Source of the DNA: BJGV01 sp964013575
Lineage (GTDB): Bacteria; Pseudomonadota; Gammaproteobacteria; Burkholderiales; Nitrosomonadaceae
Assembly: GCA_964013575.1 (NCBI GenBank)
Contig: CAXGWP010000004.1
Span: forward strand, 1-64,000
Direction: 5' to 3'
Length of the DNA stretch: 64,000 nt
Part shown: positions 1-9,224 of the stretch, one piece after another
Layout of the letters: every line of letters begins with the position of its first letter
Numbering within the stretch: position 1 is the stretch's first letter
Notes under the pieces: model-generated
Databases searched by the model: none
Seen by the model: the letters and a program-made list of their open reading frames with translations, nothing else
What the model was told of the DNA's origin: nothing
Position numbers and translations under genes: made by a program

Positions 1-254
1 CGACAATCAACCTGCAGATTAGCTGAGAAAAGTGCCTCAAGTCAAGTAATTTGTTTATGTGACCACATTAAAATTAAACCATTTTTACATATCTGACCAT
101 TAAACTTATTTAATTAAAATTAACGTTTATCTAAATACCTACTCCATAAAAAGTAGATATTGTGCTCAATTAATAAATAACCACAAAATAATGTGTCTTT
201 TCTTTAATCAAAATAAATCCTAATCAGGCACAAAATAAAAAAATTAATATATGA
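1..254. other. AT-rich gap downstream of parB, no gene seen
   Basis: This stretch lies past the 3' end of parB and is cut off by the window edge. I see no open frame with a credible start and no RNA gene. It is very AT-rich, with several short A/T runs, so it may be an intergenic region that continues to the left. Confidence 0.5.
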
Positions 255-1097
255 TTATTTTCTAAATTTAGCTAAAATTTCCTCCAATTGTTCTAAAGTA
301 CTATAATGAATTATCAAGCTTCCTTTTTCTTTTTTCCCGGGCTTAATTGAAATTTGTGTGCCCAACTTAGAAGAAATCTCCTCCTCTAAAAGCAATAAAT
401 CACGATTTTTATGTTTCTTAACAGATAGAGCCCTACTCATTCGACTTACCAATATTTCTGTTTCTCGCACAGAAAGATGTCTATGTACAACTAAATTTGC
501 GGCCTCAATTAGCTTGGCTCCTTGAAGAGAAAGTAACGCCCGACCATGGCCCATATCAAGCTTTCCTTGCATCATCAGTTTTTGAACAGACACCGGCAAA
601 CTTAATAAGCGCAATAAATTTGATATTGAGCTGCGAGAACTACCTAAAGCATTTGCCACCGCCTGATGAGTCATGCCAAATTCTTTAATAAGTCGTTGAA
701 TTCCCAAGGCTTCTTCTAGCGGATTTAAATTTTCTCGTTGAATATTCTCGATCAGCGCCATTCCTAACGCATCCTCATCTTTTACCTCGCGAACTAATAC
801 TGGAACCTCCCTGAGGCCAGCTAATTGCGCCGCTCGCCATCGCCTCTCACCCGCTATAATTTCATAACTTTCCTCTGCGACCCGTCGAACTAATATTGGC
901 TGAATAATTCCATGCGCTTTTATAGATTCTGCAAGTTCTGTCAAAGAGGCCTGATCCATACTGGTACGAGGCTGATACTTTCCTGGATTCAAACGAGATG
1001 CATTTAAATTCTGTAACACCCCCCCGCTCTCATCAAAACCCCTACCCTCACCCAACAACGCATCTAACCCCCGCCCCAAACCCTTTTGTTTTTTCAT
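255..1097 (-). CDS. parB: chromosome partitioning protein ParB
   Basis: ParB is a CTP-dependent DNA clamp that loads at parS, spreads on origin-proximal DNA and works with ParA in origin segregation. The 280-residue protein has the family layout. A basic N-terminal tail leads to the arginine-rich CTP-binding motif GERRWRAAQ (about residues 83-91) and the ENIQRENLNPLEEA motif (about 117-130). A helix-turn-helix follows (about 143-165, around HQAVANALGSSRSSISN), and then a C-terminal dimerisation segment. It follows parA on the same strand after a 43-base gap, so the two are probably cotranscribed. A perfect candidate target lies at 5223-5238. Length is normal for a chromosomal ParB. Confidence 0.96.
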   Translation of the reverse strand: MKKQKGLGRGLDALLGEGRGFDESGGVLQNLNASRLNPGKYQPRTSMDQASLTELAESIKAHGIIQPILVRRVAEESYEIIAGERRWRAAQLAGLREVPVLVREVKDEDALGMALIENIQRENLNPLEEALGIQRLIKEFGMTHQAVANALGSSRSSISNLLRLLSLPVSVQKLMMQGKLDMGHGRALLSLQGAKLIEAANLVVHRHLSVRETEILVSRMSRALSVKKHKNRDLLLLEEEISSKLGTQISIKPGKKEKGSLIIHYSTLEQLEEILAKFRK

Positions 1098-1140
1098 CTC
1101 GTGTCTCGCCTGTTTTTATATACTATTACTGTAAATTAAT

Positions 1141-1935
1141 TCACTTTTCTTCATATTTTAAATCAGTGGTAGCTGAGCACCTATTTAAAATTTCCCCAGC
1201 CAACGCCAAATATGCTTGCGAGCCTTTAGATTGCTTATCATGATACAAAACAGGCTTCCCAAAACTTGGTGCCTCTGCTAAACGAACATTTCGAGGAATT
1301 ACTGTACGATAAACTTTAGCCCCAAAATGATCCCTCAATTGATCTGAAACCTGCCTTGTCAAAGCACTTCTAGGATCAAACATTGTACGTAACAAACCCT
1401 CAATCTCTAACACAGGGTTTAAATTAGCTCGAACTCTTTTTATCGTATTAACCAAATCACTTAAACCTTCCAACGCATAATACTCACACTGCATCGGAAT
1501 CATTACAGCATTTGCAGCACACAAACCATTCAATGTAAGCAAACTTAACGCTGGGGGACAGTCCAACAAAATAAAATTATATTTTTCTTTAATTTTCTCT
1601 AATAAATCTCTAAGTCTCATTTCTCGCCGCTGCAACCCCACCATTTCAACCTCTGCTCCAGCTAAGTCACGATTTGCAGGAACCAGGTCATACCCCCCAC
1701 TGGTTGAAGCTATACAAATATCTGCCAAGGATTGATTATTCACCAAAGCATGGTAAATTGTTTTTTCTAAATGTTTTTTATCTACACCACTTCCCATAGT
1801 GGCATTACCTTGTGGATCTAAGTCAACTAACAACACCTTACGTTTAGCCGCGACCAAACTTGCTGCCAAATTTACAGTAGTTGTGGTTTTACCAACCCCG
1901 CCCTTTTGGTTTGTTACTGCCAAAACCTTAGTCAC
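1141..1935 (-). CDS. parA: chromosome partitioning ATPase ParA
   Basis: ParA is the deviant-Walker ATPase that drives origin movement with ParB. The sequence shows KGGVGKTT near residue 11 with the signature lysine, DLDPQGN near 38, and LLDCPPALS near 120. I chose the GTG at 1935 as start because a GGGAG ribosome-binding site sits 8 bases upstream and the protein then opens with the usual short strand before the P-loop. A TTG at 1950 is an alternative that adds five residues. It lies upstream of parB and downstream of rsmG in a minus-strand run, the standard origin-proximal arrangement. A near-consensus DnaA box (TTATCCCCA, 1979-1987) lies just upstream. Confidence 0.95.
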   Translation of the reverse strand: MTKVLAVTNQKGGVGKTTTTVNLAASLVAAKRKVLLVDLDPQGNATMGSGVDKKHLEKTIYHALVNNQSLADICIASTSGGYDLVPANRDLAGAEVEMVGLQRREMRLRDLLEKIKEKYNFILLDCPPALSLLTLNGLCAANAVMIPMQCEYYALEGLSDLVNTIKRVRANLNPVLEIEGLLRTMFDPRSALTRQVSDQLRDHFGAKVYRTVIPRNVRLAEAPSFGKPVLYHDKQSKGSQAYLALAGEILNRCSATTDLKYEEK

Positions 1936-2000
1936 CAAGCCATCTCCCAATTTTTATTTGGCACAAATCTATACATGATTATCCCCAGATTCTATTAAAA

Positions 2001-2633
2001 TTAATTGCGACCAATAAACACAAGGTGTCGTTTTACACTAAGCCCCGGAACCATAACTGGAAATATTTTATTTATAACAAACCGCCCTGGGATTTGTACT
2101 AGCTCTTCTCGTGGCCTCTCTCCTTTCATTGCTACTATTACCCCCCCCTTATAACCTTCTTTACACAGGTGTCCTGCCTGTTGCACATACTCAGCAAGAC
2201 CCGAAAAAGCACGAGAAATAACCGTATCAAACATTTCTTCCGGGATAAAGCCTTCAACTCGCTCTGCAATAACCTCAATATTTTTCAGGTTCAATTCAAT
2301 ACAAACCTGCCTCAAAAATATAGCCTTCTTATGATTACTCTCAAATAAAACCACATGCCAATCAGGACGAGCTAGAGCCAAAGGAACACCAGGAAGACCA
2401 GCACCACTACCCACATCCGCAAGAAGAGGCCCAGAAATATGCGGCAAAATAGCCAAACTATCAAGCACATGTAAACTTAACATCGCCTCTGGTTTACTTA
2501 TCGCTGTCAAATTATATACTTTGCCCCACTTCTCTATTAATCCTAAATATTGCAACAATCGAGACACAGCACCCTTTGGAAGCACAATACCAAGCGTAGA
2601 AACACCTTTATCCAGTTGTAATTCTAGACTCAC
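2001..2633 (-). CDS. rsmG: 16S rRNA (guanine527-N7)-methyltransferase RsmG
   Basis: RsmG (GidB) methylates G527 of 16S rRNA using S-adenosylmethionine. The segment WGKVYNLTAI is the conserved family N-terminal signature. LADVGSGAGLPGVPLAL is the SAM-binding glycine-rich loop and VISRAFSGL a later conserved motif. I prefer the GTG at 2633 because it gives about 210 residues, close to the usual 207, and aligns the signature at the expected position. A GTG at 2672 would add 13 residues and overlap mnmG by 65 bases. Even with the shorter start the gene overlaps the 3' end of mnmG by 26 bases, so translation is probably coupled. Confidence 0.93.
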   Translation of the reverse strand: MSLELQLDKGVSTLGIVLPKGAVSRLLQYLGLIEKWGKVYNLTAISKPEAMLSLHVLDSLAILPHISGPLLADVGSGAGLPGVPLALARPDWHVVLFESNHKKAIFLRQVCIELNLKNIEVIAERVEGFIPEEMFDTVISRAFSGLAEYVQQAGHLCKEGYKGGVIVAMKGERPREELVQIPGRFVINKIFPVMVPGLSVKRHLVFIGRN

Positions 2634-4542
2634 GATCTTTTGTATTAACTTTTTTCTGCCCCAAATGGCCACGCTTCATATGTACCAATAATAGCGAAAT
2701 TGTCGCCGGCGTAATGCCAGAAATTCTTGCCGCCTGCCCTAAGTTTTCTGGCTTATACTGATTTAATTTTTGTTGTGCCTCATTAGAAAGCCCCCTTACA
2801 GACCGATAATCTAAGCTCTGAGGCAAACACATTTCTTCGTAATACATGCCACGCTCTACTTCGGTTTTTTGCCTTTCAATATAACCCAAATATTTTGCCT
2901 GAATTTCAACTTGATTTGATACCACAGTGTCAATATTAGCCTGTTTCACCCCAGATAGTGACATTAATTTCTCATAAGTTATATCTGGCCGCCGTAACAA
3001 CTCATAAAATGAAATTTTCTGTTGTATAGGCCCGCCCATCACGCGCAACACTTCCTCTTTTAACACATTGTTCATCTCATTACTGGGCCCAATAAACATC
3101 TTTTTTAATCTATCTTGCTCACTAGCAATTTTCTCACGCTTCAACTTAAATGCAGTCCAACGCTCCTCTCCAACAACCCCAAGCTCATATCCAATTTCCG
3201 TTAAGCGCAAATCAGCATTATCCTCACGCAATTGCAAACGATACTCAGCCCGGCTAGTAAACATTCGATATGGTTCTGTCACTCCACGCGTAACTAGATC
3301 ATCCACCAATACCCCAATATACGCCTCATCTCGCTTAGGGCACCACCCATCTTTCCCTTGAGACTTACGTCCAGCATTTATCCCAGCCAACAATCCCTGC
3401 GCCGCCGCCTCTTCATAACCTGTAGTACCATTGATTTGACCAGCAAAAAACAATCCATCAATAGCTTTAGTTTCAAGCGAACTTTTAAGGCCCCTGGGAT
3501 CAAAATAATCATACTCAATCGCGTAGCCTGGACAGGTAATATGTGCCTTTTCTAGCCCCTTAATAGAGCGCACCAAATCTACTTGCAGTTCATATGGTAA
3601 ACTTGTAGAAATCCCATTAGGGTAAATCTCATTGGTATTGAGGCCCTCAGGCTCCAAAAAGACCTGATGTGCTAATTTATCAGAAAAACGTACAACCTTA
3701 TCTTCAATAGAAGGGCAATATCGTGGACCAACCCCTTCAATCTTGCCTGTAAACAAAGGCGATTTATCCAGCCCAGCACGAATAATATTATGAGTTCGAT
3801 CATTAGTAGAGGCTATCCAACATGATAGTTGTGGTGGATGCTTTATAAAGTTTTCTAAAAACGAGAAAAATGGCACAGGCATATCACCAGGCTGCTCAGT
3901 TAGGGCTGAATACCTTATAGATCGGCCATCAATACGAGGAGGAGTCCCCGTTTTTAATCTTCCAACCATCAAACCCAACTCTCTCAAACGATTCGCAAGA
4001 ATATTTGAAGAGGGATCTCCCACACGCCCAGCCTGAAAATTACTTGAACCAACATGAACAAGACCAGCAAGAAATGTCCCAACAGTTAATATTACTGCGT
4101 GAGCAAAAAACTTAACCCCTAACTGAGTAACAACCCCTGTAACCCGATCACCCTCTAAAATAAAATCGTCTACCGCCTGTTGAAATAAACTTAAATTTAG
4201 CTGATTCTCTAAACGACGACGAATTGCCTGCCGATAAAGCGCTCTGTCAGCTTGGGCACGAGTTGCTTGAACCGCAGCACCTTTACTCGCATTAAGAATA
4301 CGAAACTGAATCCCCGCCTCATCTGCCGCTTCAGCCATAACCCCGCCAAGCGCATCAACCTCTTTAACGAGATGGCCTTTTCCAATCCCACCTATAGAAG
4401 GATTACATGACATCTGCCCCAAAGTCTCAATATTATGAGTAAGCAACAGAGTTTTTCTTCCCATTCTGGCAGATGCTAACGCAGCCTCAGTACCAGCATG
4501 CCCCCCACCTACCACAATAACATCAAATTTTTCAGGAGCCAT
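2608..4542 (-). CDS. mnmG: tRNA uridine 5-carboxymethylaminomethyl modification enzyme MnmG
   Basis: MnmG (GidA) forms a complex with MnmE and uses FAD, NADH and methylene-tetrahydrofolate to install the cmnm5 group at U34 of certain tRNAs. The FAD-binding loop VGGGHAG is at residues 11-17, and GQMSCNPSIGGIGKGH follows in the N-terminal part. The family signatures GPRYCPSIEDK (with the functional cysteine) and FAGQINGTTGYEEAAAQG are intact. At 644 residues it is close to the usual 629. It leads the minus-strand run mnmG-rsmG-parA-parB. MnmE is encoded about 770 bases upstream, separated by an oppositely oriented small gene and a parS site. Confidence 0.97.
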   Translation of the reverse strand: MAPEKFDVIVVGGGHAGTEAALASARMGRKTLLLTHNIETLGQMSCNPSIGGIGKGHLVKEVDALGGVMAEAADEAGIQFRILNASKGAAVQATRAQADRALYRQAIRRRLENQLNLSLFQQAVDDFILEGDRVTGVVTQLGVKFFAHAVILTVGTFLAGLVHVGSSNFQAGRVGDPSSNILANRLRELGLMVGRLKTGTPPRIDGRSIRYSALTEQPGDMPVPFFSFLENFIKHPPQLSCWIASTNDRTHNIIRAGLDKSPLFTGKIEGVGPRYCPSIEDKVVRFSDKLAHQVFLEPEGLNTNEIYPNGISTSLPYELQVDLVRSIKGLEKAHITCPGYAIEYDYFDPRGLKSSLETKAIDGLFFAGQINGTTGYEEAAAQGLLAGINAGRKSQGKDGWCPKRDEAYIGVLVDDLVTRGVTEPYRMFTSRAEYRLQLREDNADLRLTEIGYELGVVGEERWTAFKLKREKIASEQDRLKKMFIGPSNEMNNVLKEEVLRVMGGPIQQKISFYELLRRPDITYEKLMSLSGVKQANIDTVVSNQVEIQAKYLGYIERQKTEVERGMYYEEMCLPQSLDYRSVRGLSNEAQQKLNQYKPENLGQAARISGITPATISLLLVHMKRGHLGQKKVNTKDRESRITTG

Positions 4543-4719
4543 TATTCCGAACCAATACCCTTAAATCTTTTAAAAAAACATATTATACGGCAAACCAATC
4601 ACAAATGTTATCGCAACATCCCCGCCTCACTATCGTCTATAATGACAAAACAGCTAAAGAATAAAAACAAATAGGCTCAGCACCCCCCTATTTTAATCAT
4701 CTACAATATATAAATTTTT

Positions 4720-5136
4720 ATGAAACACCAAACCACCAAAATACTATTAGTTAGTATCGGCTGCCTTTCCATTGCCTTAGGCGCACTTGGAGCAATATTA
4801 CCCATACTCCCAACCACTCCATTTGTTCTCCTGGCTGCCGCCTGTTTTGCCAAGTCATCTCCACGCTTTCATAAATGGCTGTTAACCCATCGCCACCTTG
4901 GCCCCATCATCCACCAATATCAATCTGGTGCTGGCCTGCCAAAACATGTGCGCTTGCGTGCAGTAACCATGATATGGGCTAGCATGTTGCTATCAATTTG
5001 GATTATAGGTGAATGGTGGGCAATCATAATGCTTGGCACTATTGGTACCTGCGTAACAATATACCTCTTCCGATTGCCAACAACCAACCAAAGCCCCGCC
5101 AAAACCATTGAGACAAAAACCACAAAAATAGAATAA
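4720..5136 (+). CDS. DUF454 (YbaN-like) inner membrane protein
   Basis: This is a 138-residue membrane protein of the YbaN/DUF454 family, whose function is unknown. The family core is clear: ILPILPTTPFVLLAAACFA, a proline-rich hydrophobic segment, is followed by KSSPRFHKWLLTHRHLGP. Three or four hydrophobic segments are visible (about 8-28, 33-45, 85-105, 107-120). It is the only plus-strand gene left of dnaA, sitting between divergent mnmG and convergent mnmE, so it has its own promoter in the 4543-4719 gap. The parS site lies 87 bases past its stop. Confidence 0.85.
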   Translation: MKHQTTKILLVSIGCLSIALGALGAILPILPTTPFVLLAAACFAKSSPRFHKWLLTHRHLGPIIHQYQSGAGLPKHVRLRAVTMIWASMLLSIWIIGEWWAIIMLGTIGTCVTIYLFRLPTTNQSPAKTIETKTTKIE

Positions 5137-5147
5137 TTTTGGCAAAA

Positions 5148-5170
5148 AAAACCCTGAGGTCCGCCCCTCA
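5148..5170 (-). terminator. possible rho-independent terminator of mnmE
   Basis: Read on the minus strand, a 5-bp stem (TGAGG/CCTCA with a 6-base loop) is followed by GGG and a run of seven or more T. It lies about 145 bases downstream of the mnmE stop and before mnmG. The stem is short, so the call is tentative. Confidence 0.3.
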
Positions 5171-5222
5171 CCCAATAACTTATTTGGTAAAACAACAAAT
5201 AAATTCTCTTGTGCCACTAAGA

Positions 5223-5238
5223 TGTTTCACGTGAAACA
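5223..5238. promoter_or_regulatory. parS centromere site
   Basis: The sequence TGTTTCACGTGAAACA is a perfect 16-bp palindrome identical to the consensus chromosomal parS site recognised by ParB. It is intergenic, between the DUF454 gene and mnmE, about 4.4 kb from dnaA and about 4.1 kb from parB. No second perfect copy is visible in the window. Confidence 0.95.
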
Positions 5239-5313
5239 CCAACAATGACTCTCTAGCAAAACCCACAGAAAATCAGGCGCGTAGCCCTTGTTATAATATT
5301 TACAGGAAATAAA

Positions 5314-6672
5314 TTATTTTCCAATACAAAACTTAGAAAATATTTCCCCCAATAAATCATCCGCACTAAACTCGCCAGTAATCGAGGACAATGCCTTCTG
5401 AGCAAGGCGCATTTCCTCAGCAAGCAATTCTGCCCTAATTTCTTGCTTGGTTATATTAAAAGCTTCCTGTAAATGTCCTTTTGTCTCAGCAAGCGCTTTC
5501 AAGTGGCGATTTCGAGCCATAAACACACCCTCACCTGAAGAATGGCCAGACTTCCAACCAATAACCTCAAGTAATTTTTGTCGAAGCTGCTCTATGCCGG
5601 CTCCAGTTTTTGCTGAAAGATAAATCTCTGTTTTTTCTTTATTATCTGGGGCTTGTGGAGGGGGGGTTAATAAGTCCGCCTTGTTATTTATATAAATTAA
5701 GGGGGTTTCTGCTGGAAGTCTTTTTAGTATTTGTTGGTCTTCTTTAGTAATGCCTAGACGACTATCTGTCAACAAAAGCACCACGCCCCCTTTTTTAATG
5801 GCTGCCCATGCACGAGCAATGCCAATTTGTTCTATCTCATCATTTGTTTCTCTCAATCCAGCTGTATCTATCAGATGAATCGGTATCCCTTCAATTTGAA
5901 TTGTCTCGCGTATGGTGTCCCTAGTTGTTCCTGGGGTAGGAGTAACAATAGCCACCTCTTCTTTTACTAGCTTATTCATTAAACTGGATTTTCCAACGTT
6001 AGGCTGGCCCACCAAAACCACATGAACCCCCTCACGAAGCAGGCTTCCTTGTCGTGCAGCAACAATTATGTCCTCAAGATTTAATTTAATACTTCTTAGC
6101 TGGCTATAAACGTAATCATGCTTAAGAAAACCTGTTTCTTCTTCCGGAAAATCTAGTGTGGCTTCAATAAGCATACGCAAATTAGTAATTTTTTTTGTAA
6201 GCGCATTAATAGTAGCGGAAAACTCTCCCTGCAATGAGCTCATAGCACAGCGCACCGCTTCACTTGTGCTTGCATCTATAATATCTGACACACTTTCTGC
6301 CTGAGCCAAATCAAGTTTATTATTAAGAAAAGCACGCAACGTAAACTCTCCTGGCTCGGCCAACCTAGCCCCTAGTGAAATACAGCGAGATAACAACATA
6401 TCCATTACTGCTGGCCCTCCATGACCTTGGAGTTCTAATATATCTTCACCTGTATATGAAAATGGGGAAGGATAAAATATAGCAATACCCTGGTCTATAA
6501 TTTGACCTTTATCATCATTAAAGTTATATAAACCAGCATAACGATTCTTTGGAAAAGACCCCAGTATCCCTTGAATTATTTTATGAATACCCTTACCAGA
6601 AACACGCACTATTCCAACTCCACCTCTTCCTAAGGGAGTAGCAATAGCTGCGATAATGTCGGTATTTCCCAT
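5314..6672 (-). CDS. mnmE: tRNA modification GTPase MnmE
   Basis: MnmE (TrmE) is the GTPase partner of MnmG in wobble uridine modification. The N-terminal tetrahydrofolate-binding domain includes DIIAAIATPLGRGGVGIVR. The GTPase domain, inserted in the helical domain, has GQPNVGKSS (G1), TPGTTRDT (G2), DTAGLRET (G3) and NNKADL (G4). The protein ends in the hallmark FCIGK, whose cysteine is catalytically important. Length, 452 residues, is standard. It follows yidC on the minus strand in the conserved rpmH-rnpA-yidD-yidC-mnmE order. Confidence 0.98.
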   Translation of the reverse strand: MGNTDIIAAIATPLGRGGVGIVRVSGKGIHKIIQGILGSFPKNRYAGLYNFNDDKGQIIDQGIAIFYPSPFSYTGEDILELQGHGGPAVMDMLLSRCISLGARLAEPGEFTLRAFLNNKLDLAQAESVSDIIDASTSEAVRCAMSSLQGEFSATINALTKKITNLRMLIEATLDFPEEETGFLKHDYVYSQLRSIKLNLEDIIVAARQGSLLREGVHVVLVGQPNVGKSSLMNKLVKEEVAIVTPTPGTTRDTIRETIQIEGIPIHLIDTAGLRETNDEIEQIGIARAWAAIKKGGVVLLLTDSRLGITKEDQQILKRLPAETPLIYINNKADLLTPPPQAPDNKEKTEIYLSAKTGAGIEQLRQKLLEVIGWKSGHSSGEGVFMARNRHLKALAETKGHLQEAFNITKQEIRAELLAEEMRLAQKALSSITGEFSADDLLGEIFSKFCIGK

Positions 6673-6723
6673 AAAAACAAATTGAGTTAAATCTCAATTA
6701 TATACGCCATTATTTTATTCAAT

Positions 6724-8451
6724 TTATTTTTTTTTGTTTGCAGGAACGGCGGTTGATGGAGCATACATACGAGTAATTTGCCATTGCTGGGCTATGGAGA
6801 GAGTATTATTTACTAAAGAATACAGCACAAGCCCAGCAGGAAAAAAGAAGAAAAATATACTAAAAACTAATGGCATAATTTGCATTACCTTTTGTTGAAT
6901 CGGATCTGTTGCAGCTGGATTCAATTTGGTTTGAATATACATAGAAATGCCCATTATCACCGGTAATACATAATAAGGATCCGGCATAGATAAATCTTGT
7001 ATCCATAAAGCAAATGGCGCATAACGTAACTCTACACTAGCAAGCAAAACCCAATAAAGTGAAATAAATATTGGGATTTGAACCAGTATAGGTAAGCACC
7101 CTCCCATAGGATTAATTTTTTCTGTTTTATAAAATTCCATCATTGCCTGATTCATTACCTGCTTATCTTTTCCCTTATGTTGTTCTCGTAATTTTTGTAA
7201 TCTTGGTGCGACTGCCTTTAATTTTGCCATTGAACGATAACCGGCTGCAGACAATGGGAAAAAAATCAACTTAACCAGCATTGTCAGAAGAATAATGGCA
7301 ACACCCCAATTTCCAGTCCAAGAATGAAAATAAGATAATAGCCAGAATAATGGTGCCCCAATCACAGTAAGCCAGCCATAATCAACCACTAAATCAAGGC
7401 CTGGCGATAAAGCTGCCAGCTTACTTTGTTCCTGTGGCCCAACATAAAGTGGAACTTCTACACTACCAACCTCACCCGGCTGAATTATCCCTGCAGGCAA
7501 AATCACACCCGCAGAATATTTATTTCCACCGTGATACTTAGCAAAATTTTCTCTTAAAATTCCAGCTTCAGGGAGCCATGCAGTAAGAAAATAATGCTCT
7601 TGCATAGCAAGCCAACCATTATTAGTATTTTTAGGATAAGCAGCTGTTCCATCAATTAATTCATCAAATGGTATTTTTTGAAATTTTTCTTCGTCTGTAT
7701 AAACAGTTGCGCCATTATATTGTGGCATTATGAACATTGAAGTCTCTTCTGGAACAACATCACGAAGTATCTGAAAATAAGAAAAAGGCTGTAGTGATTT
7801 ACTGCCTCGATTGTCTATTTCAAATTTAACATCAATAACATAGCTTCCACGATAAAAAGTATATACCTTAGTTGCTTTGATTCCTGCAACTTCTGGAGCA
7901 GTAAGCCGTATTTCAATTTTATCTTCGCCAGAAGCCAATATATAACTTTCAAATTCTGTCGTATAGTGAGTTTTATGTGTAGGCAGACCCTCTCCAATTA
8001 AACCAGACTGGGCAACATTAACCCGAGGAAAATCACTTTGTAACAAAGCAAACGGAAGGCTCTTATCTGCTCGGGAAGGATGCTTCAATAAATCTAGATC
8101 CCGTATATCTCCACCTGCTGTATCTATTACAGCTAAAACCATATCAGTTTTAACTGTAATTTTTGTTCCGGAATCTAACCCAGAAGAACTGACTGTAGAT
8201 GTAACATCCTTTCCTGAATTAGGGTCGTTAGTTTGTTGTGAAGAAATAAGTTTTTTTCCTGGAACCGGCGCCTCGTCTTGTGATTGGCCTTCTGCATTAA
8301 TGTTTTGTTTAGCAAAATTTCTGGATTTTACAGAATCTTGTTCTGCCATACTTTGCTGTGCCGTACCTTGATGCGCCGCCTGCCATTCTTCCCACAGGAA
8401 TAGTCCTGATGTAAAAAATATCATAACAAGAACAAGCTTCTTTATATCCAT
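6724..8451 (-). CDS. yidC: membrane protein insertase YidC
   Basis: YidC inserts and folds inner membrane proteins, alone or with SecYEG. The 575-residue protein starts with an N-terminal anchor (about residues 5-22), followed by a low-complexity Ser/Gln-rich linker and the large periplasmic beta-domain (about 95-350). The conserved membrane core follows, including GGCLPILVQIPIFISLYW and the last helices with FFPAGLVLYSLVNNTLS. The C-terminus ends in a short basic tail. This five-helix, large-periplasmic-domain form is the Gram-negative type. It sits directly downstream of yidD as expected. Confidence 0.97.
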   Translation of the reverse strand: MDIKKLVLVMIFFTSGLFLWEEWQAAHQGTAQQSMAEQDSVKSRNFAKQNINAEGQSQDEAPVPGKKLISSQQTNDPNSGKDVTSTVSSSGLDSGTKITVKTDMVLAVIDTAGGDIRDLDLLKHPSRADKSLPFALLQSDFPRVNVAQSGLIGEGLPTHKTHYTTEFESYILASGEDKIEIRLTAPEVAGIKATKVYTFYRGSYVIDVKFEIDNRGSKSLQPFSYFQILRDVVPEETSMFIMPQYNGATVYTDEEKFQKIPFDELIDGTAAYPKNTNNGWLAMQEHYFLTAWLPEAGILRENFAKYHGGNKYSAGVILPAGIIQPGEVGSVEVPLYVGPQEQSKLAALSPGLDLVVDYGWLTVIGAPLFWLLSYFHSWTGNWGVAIILLTMLVKLIFFPLSAAGYRSMAKLKAVAPRLQKLREQHKGKDKQVMNQAMMEFYKTEKINPMGGCLPILVQIPIFISLYWVLLASVELRYAPFALWIQDLSMPDPYYVLPVIMGISMYIQTKLNPAATDPIQQKVMQIMPLVFSIFFFFFPAGLVLYSLVNNTLSIAQQWQITRMYAPSTAVPANKKK

Positions 8452-8504
8452 CTTTATTTATTATCTTGTTTTAAAAATTAAAACTATCTCAAATATTCTG
8501 ATAA

Positions 8505-8714
8505 CTAAGGAACTGGGTCATAGCCTTTTCCTCCCCAAGGATTGCAACGAATAACTCTCCATAAGCTTAACAAAGTTCCCCATAAAATCCCGTGTTTAAT
8601 AAAGGCCTCTTTTGCATATTGAGAACATGTTGGGCTGAACCTACACGAAGGACCAAAAAAAGGACTCAAAAAATATTGATAAAATTTAATGAAACCTATA
8701 ATTATTCGCAACAT
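8505..8714 (-). CDS. yidD: membrane protein insertion efficiency factor YidD
   Basis: YidD is a small membrane-associated protein that assists YidC-dependent insertion. The 69-residue product shows the diagnostic FYQYFLSPFFGPSCRFSPTC, with its conserved cysteines, and the C-terminal CNPWGGKGYDPVP. Its start lies inside the 3' end of rnpA with a 13-base overlap, as in many genomes, so it is probably translationally coupled. A 53-base gap separates it from yidC. Confidence 0.96.
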   Translation of the reverse strand: MLRIIIGFIKFYQYFLSPFFGPSCRFSPTCSQYAKEAFIKHGILWGTLLSLWRVIRCNPWGGKGYDPVP

Positions 8715-9043
8715 CTGTGTAATTTAATTAATAATGCTTTGTATTCCTCTTTTATTCTAGAAGAATCAGCTCTAGTAACTGGCCGCCTCAAACGAACAAC
8801 CAAATCTAACCCCAGAAAATTTTTTTGTTGCTCATAAAATACAGTTCGCAATATTCGTTTAACTTGATTACGTTTAACCGATAATCTTTCAATTTTAGCA
8901 GCAACAATCAATCCCAACCTTGAATAGGACTGATTATTTGGTTTTACAAAGATCTGTAGAAAATTACTGCTTTCTGCGCAACTAAACTGAATCACTGAGG
9001 AAAATTCTTTTGCATTGTGCAATCTATTAATTTTGGGTAACAA
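8702..9043 (-). CDS. rnpA: ribonuclease P protein component
   Basis: RnpA is the protein subunit of RNase P, which matures tRNA 5' ends with the M1 RNA. The 113-residue basic protein has the conserved RNR-type motif AKIERLSVKRNQVKRILR in its middle. It appears to start at a TTG (9043), since no ATG or GTG lies closer to the family N-terminus. It lies 46 bases downstream of rpmH and overlaps yidD. Confidence 0.92.
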   Translation of the reverse strand: MLPKINRLHNAKEFSSVIQFSCAESSNFLQIFVKPNNQSYSRLGLIVAAKIERLSVKRNQVKRILRTVFYEQQKNFLGLDLVVRLRRPVTRADSSRIKEEYKALLIKLHRCCE

Positions 9044-9089
9044 ATAATTTTACTCTTATCTTTATTTATGGGGGCTCCTAGAACCTCCC

Positions 9090-9224
9090 CTATACCGCCA
9101 AACGCACACGCCCTTTAGCTCTACGCGCTTTAATAATTGCAGCGCCATTACTTGTTTTCATACGAACTCTAAACCCATGCGTTCGTTTCCTTTTTATAAC
9201 TGATGGCTGGTAAGTACGCTTCAT
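9090..9224 (-). CDS. rpmH: 50S ribosomal protein L34
   Basis: This is a 44-residue basic ribosomal protein. The minus-strand reading begins MKRTYQPS and continues with KRKRTHGFRVRM and the C-terminal RRAKGR motif, all diagnostic of L34. It heads the minus-strand run rpmH-rnpA-yidD-yidC-mnmE and is the last gene before the origin gap, so its promoter must lie within 9225-9631. Confidence 0.98.
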   Translation of the reverse strand: MKRTYQPSVIKRKRTHGFRVRMKTSNGAAIIKARRAKGRVRLAV

